A stretch of DNA of 64,000 bases. Source: Archivesica marissinica (Eukaryota; Mollusca; Bivalvia; Venerida; Vesicomyidae). Under the pieces are notes generated by a model. The model saw only the letters and a program-made list of their open reading frames with translations, was not told the DNA's origin and did no database searches. This document shows positions 20,860-34,638 of the stretch, in pieces. A program made the translations under genes and the position numbers. How positions within the stretch are numbered: position 1 is the first letter of the stretch; every line of letters starts with the position of its first letter. Location: contig CM026404.1 in NCBI GenBank assembly GCA_014843695.1, positions 51,454,122-51,518,121 of the forward strand, given 5' to 3'.

Positions 20860-21955
20860 TCAATATGAGCTGATCAAGGACCTCTGTTATGTGTTTGATG
20901 TTGGCTGTAGCTTCAACAACTCTCATATCATATGGCTGTCCGATTAATGCAGCTGTTAGCATGTTATGCAACTTCAATTTGAGCTGATCAAGGACCTCTG
21001 TTATGTGTTTGATGTTGGCTGTTACTACAACAACTCTCATATCATATGGCTGTCTGATTAACGCAGCTGTTAGTTATGCAACTTCAATATGAGCTGATCA
21101 AGGACCTCTGTTATGTGTTTGATGTTGGCTGTTGCTTCAACAACTCTCATATCATATGGCTGTCCGATTAACGCAGCTGTTAGCATGTTATGCAACTTCA
21201 ATATGAGCTGATTAAGGACCTCTGTTATGTGTTTGATGTTGGCTGTTGCTTCAACAACTCTCATATCATATGGCTGTCCGATTAACGCAGCTGTTAGCAT
21301 GTTATGCAACTTCAATATGAGCTGATTAAGGACCTCTGTTATGTGTTTGATGTTGGCTGTAGCTTCAACAACTCTCATATCATATGGCTGTCCGATTAAC
21401 GCAGCTGTTAGCATGCTAGGCAACTTCAATATGAGCTGATCAAGGACCTCTGTTATGTGTTTGATGTTGGCTGTTGCTTCAACAACTCTCATATCATATG
21501 GCTGTCCGATTAACGCAGCTGTTAGCATGTTATGCAACTTCAATATGAGCTGATTAAGGACCTCTGTTATGTGTTTGATGTTGGCTGTAGCTTCAACAAC
21601 TCTCATATCATATGGCTGTCCGATTAACGCAGCTGTTAGCATGCTAGGCAACTTCAATATGAGCTGATCAAGGACCTCTGTTATGTGTTTGATGTTGGCT
21701 GTTGCTTCAACAACTCTCATATCATATGGCTGTCCGATTAACGCAGCTGTTAGCATGTTATGCAACTTCAATATGAGGTGATTAAGGACCTCTGTTATGT
21801 GTTTGATGTTGGCTGTTGCTTCAACAACTCTCATATCATATGGCTGTCCGATTAACGCAGCTGTTAGCATGTTATGCAACTTCAATATGAGCTGATTAAG
21901 GACCTCTGTTATGTGTTTGATGTTGGCTGTAGCTTCAACAACTTGCATATCATAT
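20860..21955 (-). repeat. 114-bp tandem repeat built across a SINE 5' boundary (about 9.5 copies)
   Basis: Each monomer is about 84 bp of unique sequence plus 30 bp (GGCTGTCCGATTAACGCAGC and the next 10 bases) that is the 5' end of SINE family G. The last monomer continues into the rest of that SINE at 21956, so the array arose by duplicating the SINE's left junction. Because 114 is a multiple of three, the minus strand is open for 304 codons (21984-21070) as a 38-residue repeat. I see no independent evidence that it is coding. Confidence 0.9.
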
Positions 21956-22048
21956 GGCTGTCCGATTAACGCAGCTGTTAGCATACTTGCTTCTCACCAA
22001 TGCAACATGGGTTCCATCCTCGGACCAGGAAGCATGTGAGATTGCCAA
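21956..22048 (+). mobile_element. SINE family G, head fragment
   Basis: The head GGCTGTCCGATTAACGCAGC, then GCTTCTCACCAATGCAAC and TCCTCGGACCAGGAAG, matches the full copy at 51088. It is cut off after GTGAGATTGCC, and a 22-bp array begins soon after. Confidence 0.78.
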
Positions 22049-22059
22049 ATGGAACGTCG

Positions 22060-22918
22060 TAAAAAACAGTAAATGTAACGTAACCCAATGGTAAATGTAG
22101 CATAAACCAACAGTAAATGTAACATAAACCAACAGTAAATGTAGCATAAACCAACAGTAAATGTAGCATAAACCAACAGTAAATGTAGCATAAACCAACA
22201 GTAAATGTAGCATAAACCAACAGTAAATGTAACATAAACCAACAGTAAATGTAGCATAAACCAACAGTAAATGTAGCATAAACCAACAGTAAATGTAGCA
22301 TAAACCAACAGTAAATGTAACATAAACCAACAGTAAATGGAACATAAACCAACAGTAAATGTAACATAAACCAACAGTAAATGTAGCATAAACCAACAGT
22401 AAATGTAACATAAACCAACAGTAAATGGAACATAAACCAACAGTAAATGTAACATAAACCAACAGTAAATGGAACATAAACCAACAGTAAATGTAACATA
22501 AACCAACAGTAAATGTAACATAAACCAACAGTAAATGTAACATAAACCAACAGTAAATGTAGCATAAACCAACAGTAAATGTAACATAAACCAACAGTAA
22601 ATGGAACATAAACCAACAGTAAATGTAACATAAACCAACAGTAAATGGAACATAAACCAACAGTAAATGTAACATAAACCAACAGTAAATGTAACATAAA
22701 CCAACAGTAAATGTAACATAAACCAACAGTAAATGTAACATAAACCAACAGTAAATGTAACATAAACCAACAGTAAATGTAACATAAACCAACAGTAAAT
22801 GTAACATAAACCAACAGTAAATGGAACATAAACCAACAGTAAATGGAACATAAACCAACAGTAAATGGAACATAAACCAACAGTAAATGGAACATAAACC
22901 AACAGTAAATGTAACGTA
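22060..22918 (+). repeat. 22-bp minisatellite (about 38 copies)
   Basis: The unit is ATAAACCAACAGTAAATG plus TAAC, TAGC or GAAC. The minus strand is open in all three frames, producing hydrophobic repeat peptides that I regard as by-products of the unit. Confidence 0.95.
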
Positions 22919-22954
22919 AACTTTATTTGGAACGTTGAATCTTCTCCAGGGTCT

Positions 22955-23048
22955 CCAGGAAAGGTGTTGTTAGGTAAACTGCCCGCCGGCGATATAGCCC
23001 AAAATGGTGCTGATGCAGGCGTAAAACCCGAAATATAACATAACATAA
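22955..23048 (+). mobile_element. SINE family B, heavily 5'-truncated insertion
   Basis: It holds only the last 94 bp of the family (CCAGGAAAGGTGTTGTTAGG to the AT-rich end). The 13-bp repeat TTCTCCAGGGTCT flanks it at 22942-22954 and 23049-23061. Confidence 0.85.
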
Positions 23049-23224
23049 TTCTCCAGGGTCTGCAATGTAAACAATTTTGTTTTTAGAAATTCGGTGTTTT
23101 TTAACGCTACATGTAATATTTTTACATTGTACAGAGATATTTATTATATTGTTAGTATTATGTTGCTCAACCATACATACGTCACTGCAATATGGTGTGG
23201 TACATAGTGTGGGAACTTTGTCAC

Positions 23225-23780
23225 AACACGAGATGTTTCTGGACTTGTGTCTGTCACAACAAGAGATGTTTCTGGACATATGTTTGTCACAAGAGATAGT
23301 TCTGGACATGTGACTACAAGACATGTTTCTTGACCTGTGACTGTCACAAGAGATGTTTCTGTAATAACATGTGTGACTGTCACAACAAGAGATGTTTCTG
23401 GACATATGTTTGTCACAAGAGATGTTTCTGGAGATGTGTCTGTCACAACACAAGATGTTTCTGGACCTGTGTATATCACAAGAGATGTTTCTGGAGATGT
23501 GTCTGTCACAACACGAGATGTTTCTGTACATATGTTTGTCACAAGAGATGTTTCTGGAGATGTGTCTGTCACAACACAAGATGTTTCTGGACATATGTTT
23601 GTCACAAGAGATGTTTCTGGAGATGTGACTGTCACAACAAGAGATGTTTCTGGACCTCATGACTGTCACAACACGAGATGTTTCTGGACATATGTTTGTC
23701 ACAAGAGATGTTTCCGGAACTGTGACTGTCACAACAAGAGATGTTTCTGGACCTGTGAGAGATGTTTCTGTAATAACAAC
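23225..23780 (+). repeat. Minisatellite of 30-33 bp around AGAGATGTTTCTGG (about 18 copies)
   Basis: Copies alternate CACAAGAGATGTTTCTGG with CACAACAAGAGATG or CACAACACGAGATG forms, and a few gain TAATAACA. Both strands contain long open frames without recognisable domains. Confidence 0.9.
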
Positions 23781-23781
23781 T

Positions 23782-24285
23782 GTAACTGTTACAACATAAA
23801 CACATTTGAGATGATAGACAACTGTCGTCACTAATCATTTTGATGTTGTGACGTTCAGAAGCTTGAATCATTTCTCATTAACATATATGAGAGCATACCC
23901 CGTTCACAACAAATGATTGGCAATGTTAGTCAGATCTCTCCCACTCGTGTACTGTACTTACATTGGCTTGCAGGTTTAATGTTACTAATAATTGTGAAAT
24001 ATAATTTTTTAAGTATACCCTAAAAATGCATGCATAATTTTGAGGAAGCATATTGTGACTTTGTATGTATTGTATATATAGTATGTATAAATACATTCCA
24101 TGTTGTCTGTAATTCATTGCTGTCAATCTTTTTATTACCTAAAATAATTTTGGTAAATTTATTTTTATACTTTGAATCCTCTATAATAAACAAACAGAAT
24201 TGATTCTCGTTGTCTTATTGTCTGATATAATCAATCCATGTGGTGCTCAATAAGTCCAAGGGCTGATCAATGTCAAGGTCACTGG
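23782..24285. other. Stretch without a recognised feature
   Basis: This is AT-rich sequence. I see no gene or dispersed repeat. Confidence 0.5.
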
Positions 24286-24289
24286 GGGG

Positions 24290-24652
24290 CTTCAACAGCC
24301 GGGATTACAGAGCAGTTCCAAGAACCTATGGTTCCTGAATTGTCAAGGTAACAGATCAGTTACAAGAAACTATGGTTCCTGAATTGTCAAGGTAACGGGT
24401 CAGTTCCAAGAAACTATGGTTCCTGAATTGTCAAGGTAACAGATCAGTTCAAAGAAACTATGGTTCCTGAATTGTCAAGGTAACAGGTCAGTTCCAAGAA
24501 TCTATGGTTCCTGAATTGTCAAGGTAACAGTTCAGTTCCAAGAAACTATGGTTCCTGAATTGTCAAGGTAACAGGTCAGTTCCAAGAACCTATGGTACCT
24601 GAATTGTCAAGGCAACTGATCGGTTTCAAGGACCTGTGGTTCCTGAATTGTC
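24290..24652 (+). repeat. 44-bp minisatellite (about eight copies)
   Basis: The unit contains GGTTCCTGAATTGTCAAGG and TAACAGATCAGTTCCAAG. Each copy carries AAGGTAAC, which resembles a splice donor, but no exon is associated with it here. It abuts the 30-bp array at 24655. Confidence 0.88.
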
Positions 24653-27600
24653 AAGTGTGATACAAATCTGCATTAGCTGTACATGTGTGATACAAACCTG
24701 GGTTAGCTGTACATGTGTGATACAAACCTGCATTAGCTGTACATGTGTGATACAAACCTGCATTAGCTGTACATGTGTGATACAAACCTGGGTTAGCTGT
24801 ACATGTGTGATACAAACCTGCATTAGCTGTACATGTGTGATACAAACCTGCATTAGCTGTACATGTGTGATACAAACCTGTGTTAGCTGTACATGTGTGA
24901 TACAAACCTGCATTAGCTGTACAGGTGTGATACAAACCTACATTAGCTGTACATGTGTGATACAACCCTGCATTAGCTGTACATGTGTGATACAACCCTG
25001 CATTAGCTGTACATGTGTGATACAAACCTACATTAGCTGTACAGGTGTGATACAAACCTGTGTTAGCTGTACATGTGTGATACAAACCTACATTAGCTGT
25101 ACAGGTGTGATACAAACCTGTGTTAGCTGTACATGTGTGACACAAACCTGTGTTAGCTGTACTGGTGTGATACAAACCTGTGTTAGCTGTACATGTGTGA
25201 TACAAAGCTACATTAGCTGTACAGGTGTGATACAAAACCTGCGTTAGCTGTACATGTGTGATACAAACCTGGGTTAGCTGTACATGTGTGATACAAACCT
25301 GCATTAGCTGTACAGGTGTGATACAAACATAAGTTAGCTGTACATGTGTGATATAAACCTGGGTTAGCTGTACATGTGTGACACAAACCTGGGTTAGCTG
25401 TACATGTGTGATACAAACCTGTGTTAGCTGTACATGTGTGTGACACAAACCTGGGTTAGCTGTACATGTGTGATACAAACCTGTGTTAGCTGTACATGTG
25501 TGTGACACAAACCTGGGTTAGCTGTACATGTGTGTGACACAAACCTGGGTTAGCTGTACAGGTGTGATACAAACCTGTGTTAGCTGTACATGTGTGTGAC
25601 ACAAACCTGGGTTAGCTGTACATGTGTGTGACACAAACCTGGGTTAACTGTACAGGTGTGATACAAACCTGTGTTAGCTGTACATGTGTGTGACACAAAC
25701 CTGGGTTAGCTGTACAGGTATAATACAAACCTGTGTTAGCTGTACATGTGTGATACAAACCTGCATTAGCTGTACAGGTGTGATACAAACCTGTTAGCTG
25801 TACATGTGTGATACAAACCTGTGTTAGCTGTACATGTGTGATACAAACATACGTTAGCTGTACATGTGTGATATAAACCTGGGTTAGCTGTACATGTGTG
25901 ACACAAACCTGGGTTAGCTGTACATGTGTGATACAAACCTGTGTTAGCTGTACATGTGTGTGACACAAACCTGGGTTAGCTGTACATGTGTGATACAAAC
26001 CTGGGTTAGCTGTACATGTGTGATACAAACCTGCGTTAGCTGTACATGTGTGATGCAAACCTGGGTTAGCTGTACATGTGTGATACAAACCTGTGTTAGC
26101 TGTACATGTGTGACACAAACCTGCATTAGCTGTACATGTGTGATACAAACCTGGGTTAGCTGTACAGGTGTGATACAAACCTGCATTAGCTGTACATGTG
26201 TGATACAAACCTGTGTTAGCTGTACATGTGTGATACAAACCTGCATTAGCTGTACATGTGTGATACAAACATACGTTAGCTGTACATGTGTGATACAAAC
26301 CTGCATTAGCTACACATGTGTGATACAAACCTGCATTACCTGCACATGTGTGATACAAACCTGTGTTAGCTGTACAGGTGTGATACAAACCTGCGTTAGC
26401 TGTACAGGTGTGATACAAACCTGTGTTAGCTGTACAGGTGTGATACAAACCTGTGTTAGCTGTACAGGTGTGATACAAACCTGTGTTAGCTGTACAGGTG
26501 TAATACAAACCTGCGTTAGCTGTACATGTGTGATACAAACCTGGGTTAGCTGTACATGTGTGACACAAAACCTGGGTTAGCTGTACATGTGTGACACAAA
26601 CCTGGGTTGGCTGTACATGTGTGATACAAACCTGGTTTAGCTGTACATGTGTGATACAAACCTGGGTTAGCTGTACATGTGTGATACAAACCTGCGTTAG
26701 CTGTACATGTGTGATACAAACCTGCGTTAGCTGTACAGGTGTGATACAAACATGTGTTAGCTGTACATGTGTGATACAAACCTGTGTTAGCTGTACTGGT
26801 GGGATACAAACCTGGGTTAGCTGTACATGTGTGATACAAACCTGCGTTAGCTGTACAGGTGTGATACAAACCTGCGTTAGCTGTACAGGTGTGATACAAA
26901 CCTGTGGTAGCTGTACATGTGTGATACAAACCTGCGTTAGCTGTACATGTGTGATACAAACCTGGGTTAGCTGTACATGTGTGATACAAACCTGCATTAG
27001 CTGTACATGTGTGATACAAACCTGTGTTAGCTGTACATGTGTGAAACAAACCTGCATTAGCTGTACATGTGTGATACAAACATGGGTTAGCTGTACAGGT
27101 GTGATACAAACCTGCATTAGCTGTACATGTGTGATACAAACCTGTGTTAGCTGTACATGTGTGATACAAACCTGCATTAGCTGTACATGTGTGATACAAA
27201 CATACGTTAGCTGTACATGTGTGATACAAACCTGCATTAGCTACACATGTGTGATACAAACCTGCATTACCTGCACATGTGTGATACAAACCTGTGTTAG
27301 CTGTACAGGTGTGATACAAAGCTGCATTAGCTGTACAGGTGTGATACAAACCTGTGTTAGCTGTACAGATGTGATACAAACCTGCATTAGCTGTACATGT
27401 GTGATACAAACCTGGGTTAGCTGTACATGTGTGATACAAACCTGTGTTAGCTGTACAGGTGTGATACAAACCTGTGTTAGCTGTACAGGTGTAATACAAA
27501 CCTACATTAGCTGTACATGTGTGATACAAACCTGTGTTAGCTGTACAGGTGTGATACAAACCTGCGTTAGCTGTACTGGTATGATACAAACCTGCGTTAG

Positions 27601-30258
27601 CTGTACATGTGTGATACAAACCTGGGTTACCTGCACATGTGTGATACAAACCTGGGTTAGCTGTACAGGTTTGATACAAACCTGCGTTAGCTGTACAGTT
27701 GTGATACAAACCTGTGTTAGCTGTACATGTGTGCTACAAACCTGGGTTACCTGCACATGTGTGATACAAACCTGGGTTAGCTGTACATGTGTGATACAAA
27801 CCTGCGTTAGCTGTACAGGTGTGATACAAACATGTGTTAGCTGTACATGTGTGATACAAACCTGTGTTAGCTGTACTGGTGTGATACAAACCTGGGTTAG
27901 CTGTACATGTGTGATACAAACCTGCGTTAGCTGTACAGGTGTGATACAAACCTGTGGTAGCTGTACATGTGTGATACAAACCTGCGTTAGCTGTACATGT
28001 GTGATACAAACCTGGGTTAGCTGTACATGTGTGATACAAACCTGCATTAGCTGTACATGTGCGATACAAACCTGGGTTAGCTGTACATGTGTGATACAAA
28101 CCTGCATTAGCTGTACAGGTGTGATACAAACCTGTGTTAGCTGTACATGTGTGACACAAACCTGTGTTAGCTGTACATGTGTGATACAAACCTGCATTAG
28201 CTGTACATGTGTGATACAAACCTGCATTAGCTGTACATGTGTGATATAAACCTGGGTTAGCTGTACATGTGTGATACAAACCTGTGTTAGCTGTACATGT
28301 GTGATACAAACCTGCGTTAGCTGTACATGTGTGATACAAACCTGTGTTAGCTGTACATGTGTGATACAAACCTGTGTTAGCTGTACATGTGTGATACAAA
28401 CCTGTGTTAGCTGTACATGTGTGATACAAACCTACGTTAGCTGTACAGGTGTGATACAAACCTACGTTAGCTGTACATGTGTGATACAAACCTGGGTTAG
28501 CTGTACATGTGTGATACAAACCTACGTTAGCTGTACAGGTGTGATACAAACCTACGTTAGCTGTACATGTGTGATACAAACCTGGGTTAGCTGTACATGT
28601 GTGATACAAACCTACGTTAGCTGTACAGGTGTGATACAAACCTACGTTAGCTGTACATGTGTGATACAAACCTGGGTTAGCTGTACATGTGTGATACAAA
28701 CCTACGTTAGCTGTACAGGTGTGATACAAACCTACGTTAGCTGTACATGTGTGATACAAACCTGGGTTAGCTGTACATGTGTGATACAAACCTACGTTAG
28801 CTGTACAGGTGTGATACAAACCTGTGTTAGCTGTACAGGTGTGATACAAACCTGTGTTAGCTGTACATGTGTGATACACACCTGGTTTAGCTGTACATGT
28901 GTGATACAAACCTGGGTTAGCTGTACAGGTGTGATACAAACCTACGTTAGCTCTACATGTGTGATACAAACCTGGGTTAGCTGTACCTGTGTGATACAAA
29001 CCTGCGTTAGCTGTACAGGTGTGATACAAACCTGGGTTAGCTGTACAGGTGTGGCACAAACCTGCATTAGCTGTACAGGTGTGACACAAACCTGCATTAG
29101 CTGTACATGTGTGACACAAACCTGGGTTAGCTGTACAGGTGTGACACAAACCTGGGTTAGCTGTACAGGTGTGACACAAACCTGCGTTAGCTGTACAGGT
29201 GTGACACAAATCTGCGTTAGCTGTACATGTGTGATACAAACCTGCGTTAGCTGTACATGTGTGATACAAACCTGGGTTAGCTGTACATGTGTGATACAAA
29301 CCTGGGTTAGCTATACAGGTGTGATACAAACCTACGTTAGCTGTACAGGTGTGACACAAACCTGGGTTAGCTTTACAGGTGTGATACAAACCTGCGTTAG
29401 CTGTACAGGTGTGATGCAAACCTATGTTAGCTGTACAAGTGTGATACAAACCTACGTTAGCTGTACATGTGTGACACAAACCTGGGTTAGCTTTACAGGT
29501 GTGATACAAACCTGCGTTAGCTGTACAGGTGTGATACAAACCTGTGTTAGCTGTACAGGTGTGACACAAACCTGCGTTAGCTGTACAGGTGTGACACAAA
29601 CCTGCGTTAGCTGTACAGGTGTGATACAACCTGCGTTAGCTGTACATGTGTGATACAAACCTGGGTTAGCTGTACATGTGTGATACAAACCTGGGTTAAC
29701 TGTACATGTGTGATACAAACATGGGTTAGCTGTACATGTGTGGCACAAACCTGGGTTAGCTGTACATGTGTGATACAAACCTGTGTTAGCTGTACATGTG
29801 TGATACAAACCTGGGTTAGCTGTACATGTGTGATACAAACCTGGGTTAGCTGTACATGTGTGACACAAAACCTGGGTTAGCTGTACATGTGTGACACAAA
29901 CCTGGGTTGGCTGTACATGTGTGATACAAACCTGGTTTAGCTGTACATGTGTGATACAAACCTGGGTTAGCTGTACATGTGTGATACAAACCTGCGTTAG
30001 CTGTACATGTGTGATACAAACCTGCGTTAGCTGTACATGTGTGATACAAACCTGCGTTAGCTGTACATGTGTGATACAAACCTGCGTTAGCTGTACATGT
30101 GTGATACAAACCTGCGTTAGCTGTACATGTGTGATACAAACCTGGGTTAGCTGTACATGTGTGATACAAACCTGCGTTACCTGTACATGTGTGACACAAA
30201 CCTGGGTTAGCTGTACATGTGTGACACAAACCTACATTAGCCTGCGTACAGGTGTGAC
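24653..30258 (+). repeat. Giant 30-bp minisatellite (about 187 copies)
   Basis: The unit contains TTAGCTGTACATGTGTGATA and ends CAAACCTG plus a variable dinucleotide (GG, CA, TG, CG) or an AC/ATAC form. At 28420-28800 a 90-bp higher-order pattern recurs about five times. Local copies gain two or one bases (GTGTGTGAC, CAAAACC). Since 30 is a multiple of three, open frames reach 631 codons on the minus strand and 552 on the plus strand; their peptides are 10-residue repeats without known domains. Confidence 0.96.
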
Positions 30259-30261
30259 ATG

Positions 30262-31225
30262 ATTATGGAATAGAGAACTATATATATATATAGTGTACAT
30301 TAATATACAGTGATAATGAACTGATTGACCCAACAACATGGGACAAAATGATTTAATCGGTCATGAAGAAATGTGATCATGCCAAATGGCCAGTTCTCAC
30401 GAATTGTGCTATAATTTAATGTCTTTGCCCTAACTGTTTGTACTTAATTACCGAACTATTTTGGAAAGTGAATTTCATTCTATATTAGAAACAACATTAG
30501 TAAACTGCCCTTCCCAAGAAGAATAAATGAATAATTGGTAAACTGGGATTCTGCAAAGAAGCAAACAAATATGGTGGAATATAGAAAAGAATTACAAAAA
30601 ATAAAGCCAAACTGGTAACTTTGTAAAGAGAAGGAAGATGAGTAGTAGCAGAGACACACCATATAATTATATATACACTACTATATCCGCAGTTCTCGGG
30701 CGGGGGCTAGAGGGGCTAGGACTGGGTTAAGACAGCGTGGGAATTTTTGTTTTTCCTTTTTGTTTAATTATTAGTATCTTCTTTTCTTTGAAGTGTTGAT
30801 GGATTTATGAAAATAGTTTTCCTTCTCAAGATTGTTTTTTGTTTGATTCAATTTCTATTTTGCGTCCATACATTATTGTTTCCATCATATGTATGTCTAT
30901 CTAAATTCCAACATTTCTGTTTATATTAATAATGTTTTTTTCCGTTTATACATATCAACATAGAGTAAAATTGACAGTACTGAGATGATATCGCACCTTT
31001 TGTTTAATAAAGTTTGATTATTGGGAAGGGCCGTTTTCTAATGTTGGTTATAACTTGTGGCCGGCCCTTTTGCAATGTTACACAAATGTATGTATGCATC
31101 TTATACATTGTTAATTTCTATTCTGTATCATGCATGATGTCAACTGTACTGTTTAATATGCATATGCAATACAATATGGTTAAATGAGTAGAGATTAACC
31201 ATGTGAGATAGATGTGTTTATACTA
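30262..31225. other. AT-rich stretch without a recognised feature
   Basis: It contains a short TATATATATA palindrome near 30281-30296 and otherwise nothing I can name. The short open frames are not convincing. Confidence 0.5.
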
Positions 31226-31430
31226 AAGTGATGTCCTGTTCCGTGTCACGCTGTCACAATGAACATTTACTATAGGGCACAGGGTATTTGGTTAAGTGAT
31301 GTCCTGTTCCGTGTCACGCTGTCACAATGAACATTTACTATAGGGCACAGGGTATTTGGTTAAGTGATGTCCTGTTCCGTGTCACGCTGTCACAATGAAC
31401 ATTTACTATAGGGCACAGGGTATTTGGTTA
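31226..31430 (+). repeat. 68-bp tandem repeat (three near-identical copies)
   Basis: The unit runs from AAGTGATGTCCTGTTCCGTG to GGGCACAGGGTATTTGGTT. Copies begin at 31226, 31294 and 31362 and look identical, so the duplication is recent. Confidence 0.92.
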
Positions 31431-31591
31431 AGATGTACATGGGCATTGTCAATAACATTATTTTTCTTTGTCGTTTATGATATAATTAGAATCGTTGAGT
31501 TTGTTTTATATATTTATGAATAGATGACAAAATAAGTTCAGTTTCTTCAGGTAACAGTCTATCATCTCCAAATAGTATAATATTCGTGTGT

Positions 31592-31812
31592 TTATGTATG
31601 TATGTATGTATGTTCCATTAATGTCAAACCCCTTGCGTGGACCTAGACATGTTTTCATGGGCATGCTTAGCCGACAATAGCGGTTAATCAGTACTAAGCA
31701 ATGTGTGTGAAGGTGCCATGCTCAATGACACTACATACGTGGCCTGACTGAGTATCGAACCAGGATCGTTCGATTCCAAATCCAACGATCTACCATTGGA
31801 CCACGGACGCCA
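31592..31812 (-). mobile_element. SINE family F, full-length copy
   Basis: On the minus strand it begins GTCCGTGGTCCAATGGTAG (A box), has CTGGTTCGATACTCAGTC as B box, a body containing GTAGTGTCATTGAGCA, and ends in a CATA microsatellite tail. It shows the uninterrupted form of the element at 44700-45025. Confidence 0.82.
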
Positions 31813-32260
31813 CACTAGCGGATGAAATTGCCGCGATAAATCCTGTCCGAAGGTGTGTCCGGATAAGATGCAATTGTAGTGTCTGAAACATTACCAAACA
31901 CACTACTACGTAACCCCACCAGTCCTCCACAGCACCCCTCGCCCTGTCATGGTTCAACAAGTTTTCAATATATGTTGTAACTGAAATGGAAAAGTGGACA
32001 CACGTCATTAATTAAACATCGACATTTCTGTCGCTAAAGTTTGTGGATGGAGCACAATACGTTTAGCATACATGTTAGTTCCCATGTCTTCTCTAAGCGC
32101 TGTCCATTCCTCATTATTGGCCAGACATTGGCTTTACCAGGTCAAAAGAGATTAGGTTTAATCTTTCAACGGTATGATTTGACACTTATTTAGAAGTACC
32201 AGTAAGTCCAATAACTCTGGTATGCCAACCTCCTCTTATTATTGGCCGATTTTATTCAAA
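31813..32260. other. Stretch without a recognised feature
   Basis: No gene, array or known element was recognised. Confidence 0.5.
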
Positions 32261-32267
32261 CACAGAT

Positions 32268-32925
32268 CTATGATCAAACATGCGAAGCACATGCTACACA
32301 GATGTTCAAACATGTTATGTAGATGATCAAACATGATACGTAGATGATCAAACATGATACGTAGATGATCAAACATGATATGTAGATGATCAAACATGCG
32401 AAGCACATGCTACACAGATGTTCAAACATGATATGTAGATGATCAAACATGCGAAGCACATGCTACACAGATGATCAAACATGATATGTAGATGATCAAA
32501 CATGCGAAGCACATGCTACACAGATGTTCAAACATGATACGTAGATGATCAAACATGATACGTAGATGATCAAACATGATACGTAGATGATCAAACATGG
32601 TGTGTAGATGATCAAACATGATATGTAGATGATCAAACATGATATGTAGATGATCAAACATGTGCCACAGATGATAAAACATGGTATGTAGATGGTCAAA
32701 CATTATAACGCAGATGATAAAACATGGTGTGTAGATTGTCAACATTATAACGCAGATGATAAAACATGGTATGTAGATGGTCAAACATTATAACGCAGAT
32801 GATAAAACATGGTATGTAGATGGTCAAACATTATAACGAAGATGATCAAACATGATGACATAGATGATCAAACATGATGACATAGATGATCAAACATTAT
32901 AACGCAGATGATAAAACATGACACA
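32268..32925 (+). repeat. Minisatellite of about 21 bp around GATGATCAAACATG (about 30 copies)
   Basis: Units vary between GATACGTA, GATATGTA, GCGAAGCACATGCTACACA and TATAACGCA spacers, giving a mixed, partly higher-order array. The minus-strand open frames through it are not supported as genes. Confidence 0.9.
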
Positions 32926-32954
32926 GCCGTGATACCCTCCAACATGTGCTGTCC

Positions 32955-34250
32955 CAGGTGGTTTGTAGATCACTTACATAGATGACCAATAATAGTGTGT
33001 AGATCACCTACATAGATGACCAATACTAGTTTGTAGATCAGTAGATCACTTACATAGATGACCAATAATAGTTTGTAGATCACCTACATAGATGACCAAT
33101 ACTAGTTTGTAGATCACCTACATAGATGACCAATAATAGTTTGTAGATCACTTACATAGATGACCAATAATAGTTTGTAGATCACCTACATAGATGACCA
33201 ATAATAGTGTGTAGATCACCTACATAGATGACCAATACTAGTTTGTAGATCAGTAGATCACTTACATAGATGACCAATAATAGTTTGTAGATCACCTACA
33301 TAGATGACCAATACTAGTTTGTAGATCACCTACATAGATGACCAATAATAGTTTGTAGATCACTTACATAGATGACCAATAATAGTTTGTAGATCACCTA
33401 CATAGATGACCAATAATAGTGTGTAGATCACCTACATAGATGACCAATACTAGTTTGTAGATCAGTAGATCACTTACATAGATGACCAATAATAGTTTGT
33501 AGATCACCTACATAGATGACCAATAATAGTTTGTAGATCAGTAGATCACCTACATAGATGACCAATAATAGTTTGTAGATCACTTACATAGATGACCAAT
33601 AATAGTTTGTAGATCAGTAGATCACCTACATAGATGACCAATAATAGTTTGTAGATCAGTAGATCACCTACATAGATGACCAATAATAGTTTGTAGATCA
33701 CTTACATAGATGACCAATAATAGTTTGTAGATCAGTAGATCACCTACATAGATGACCAATAATAGTTTGTAGATCAGTAGATCACCTACATAGATGACCA
33801 ATAATAGTTTGTAGATCACTTACATAGATGACCAATAATAGTTTGTAGATCAGTAGATCACCTACATAGATGACCAATAATAGTTTGTAGATCAGTAGAT
33901 CACCTACATAGATGACCAATAATAGTTTGTAGATCACTTACATAGATGACCAATAATAGTTTGTAGATCAGTAGATCACCTACATAGATGACCAATAATA
34001 GTTTGTAGATCAGTAGATCACCTACATAGATGACCAATAATAGTTTGTAGATCACTTACATAGATGACCAATACTAGTTTGTAGATCAGTAGATCACCTA
34101 CATAGATGACCAATAATAGTTTGTAGATCACTTACAAAAGTTACATAGATGACCAATAATAGTTTGTAGATCACTTACAAAAGTTACATAGATGACCAAT
34201 AATAGTTTGTAGATCACTTACATGGATGACCAATACTAGTTCGTAGATCA
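32955..34250 (+). repeat. 35-bp minisatellite (about 35 copies) with an 8-bp variant
   Basis: The unit contains CATAGATGACCAATAATAG and TTTGTAGATCACCTA. Some copies have an extra AGTAGATC, so the length alternates between 35 and 43 bp. Between 33550 and 34080 a fixed order of long, long and short copies recurs as a higher-order repeat. Confidence 0.93.
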
Positions 34251-34251
34251 C

Positions 34252-34638
34252 TTACATAGTGTGCAGATGTTTGTGTAAAGTGAGGATGTTTTTATTGTGA
34301 CCATGTTTGCCAGAGCTAAGACTCCTTTCTGTTATTTTACAATGTACAGTACCATGTTTATATGTTGTACAGTACCATGTTTATATGCTGTACAGTACCA
34401 TGTTTATATGCATAGGAAATCCTAGCAATGGTGTCTTATCTGTACATTTCTATGTCATTTTGCTGTAAATCGTACGCAGAGAGTTGCAGCAACTCATCTT
34501 AGCTGAGGTCAACATGCCTTAAATAACCTGGTCATGGGCCTTATCTACACATAGTATCGTCTCACCTTGCTGTAGACCGAATATAGTTGTATGTAATAAG
34601 ATCTGATGTGACAGTTTACACTGCTCAGATACACGATA
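34252..34638. other. Mostly unique sequence with a short triplication
   Basis: TACAGTACCATGTTTATATG is repeated three times near 34346-34411. Otherwise nothing is recognised up to the hAT element. Confidence 0.5.

Noticed and set aside
21950..23046. Three overlapping 300-codon minus-strand frames of hydrophobic repeats
   Set aside because: A stop-free 22-bp unit opens all frames at once. There is no unique domain and no splice context.
23077..23871. Ser/Cys-rich frames on both strands of the AGAGATGTTTCTGG array
   Set aside because: Frames overlap on both strands with no conserved domain; the unit length explains them.
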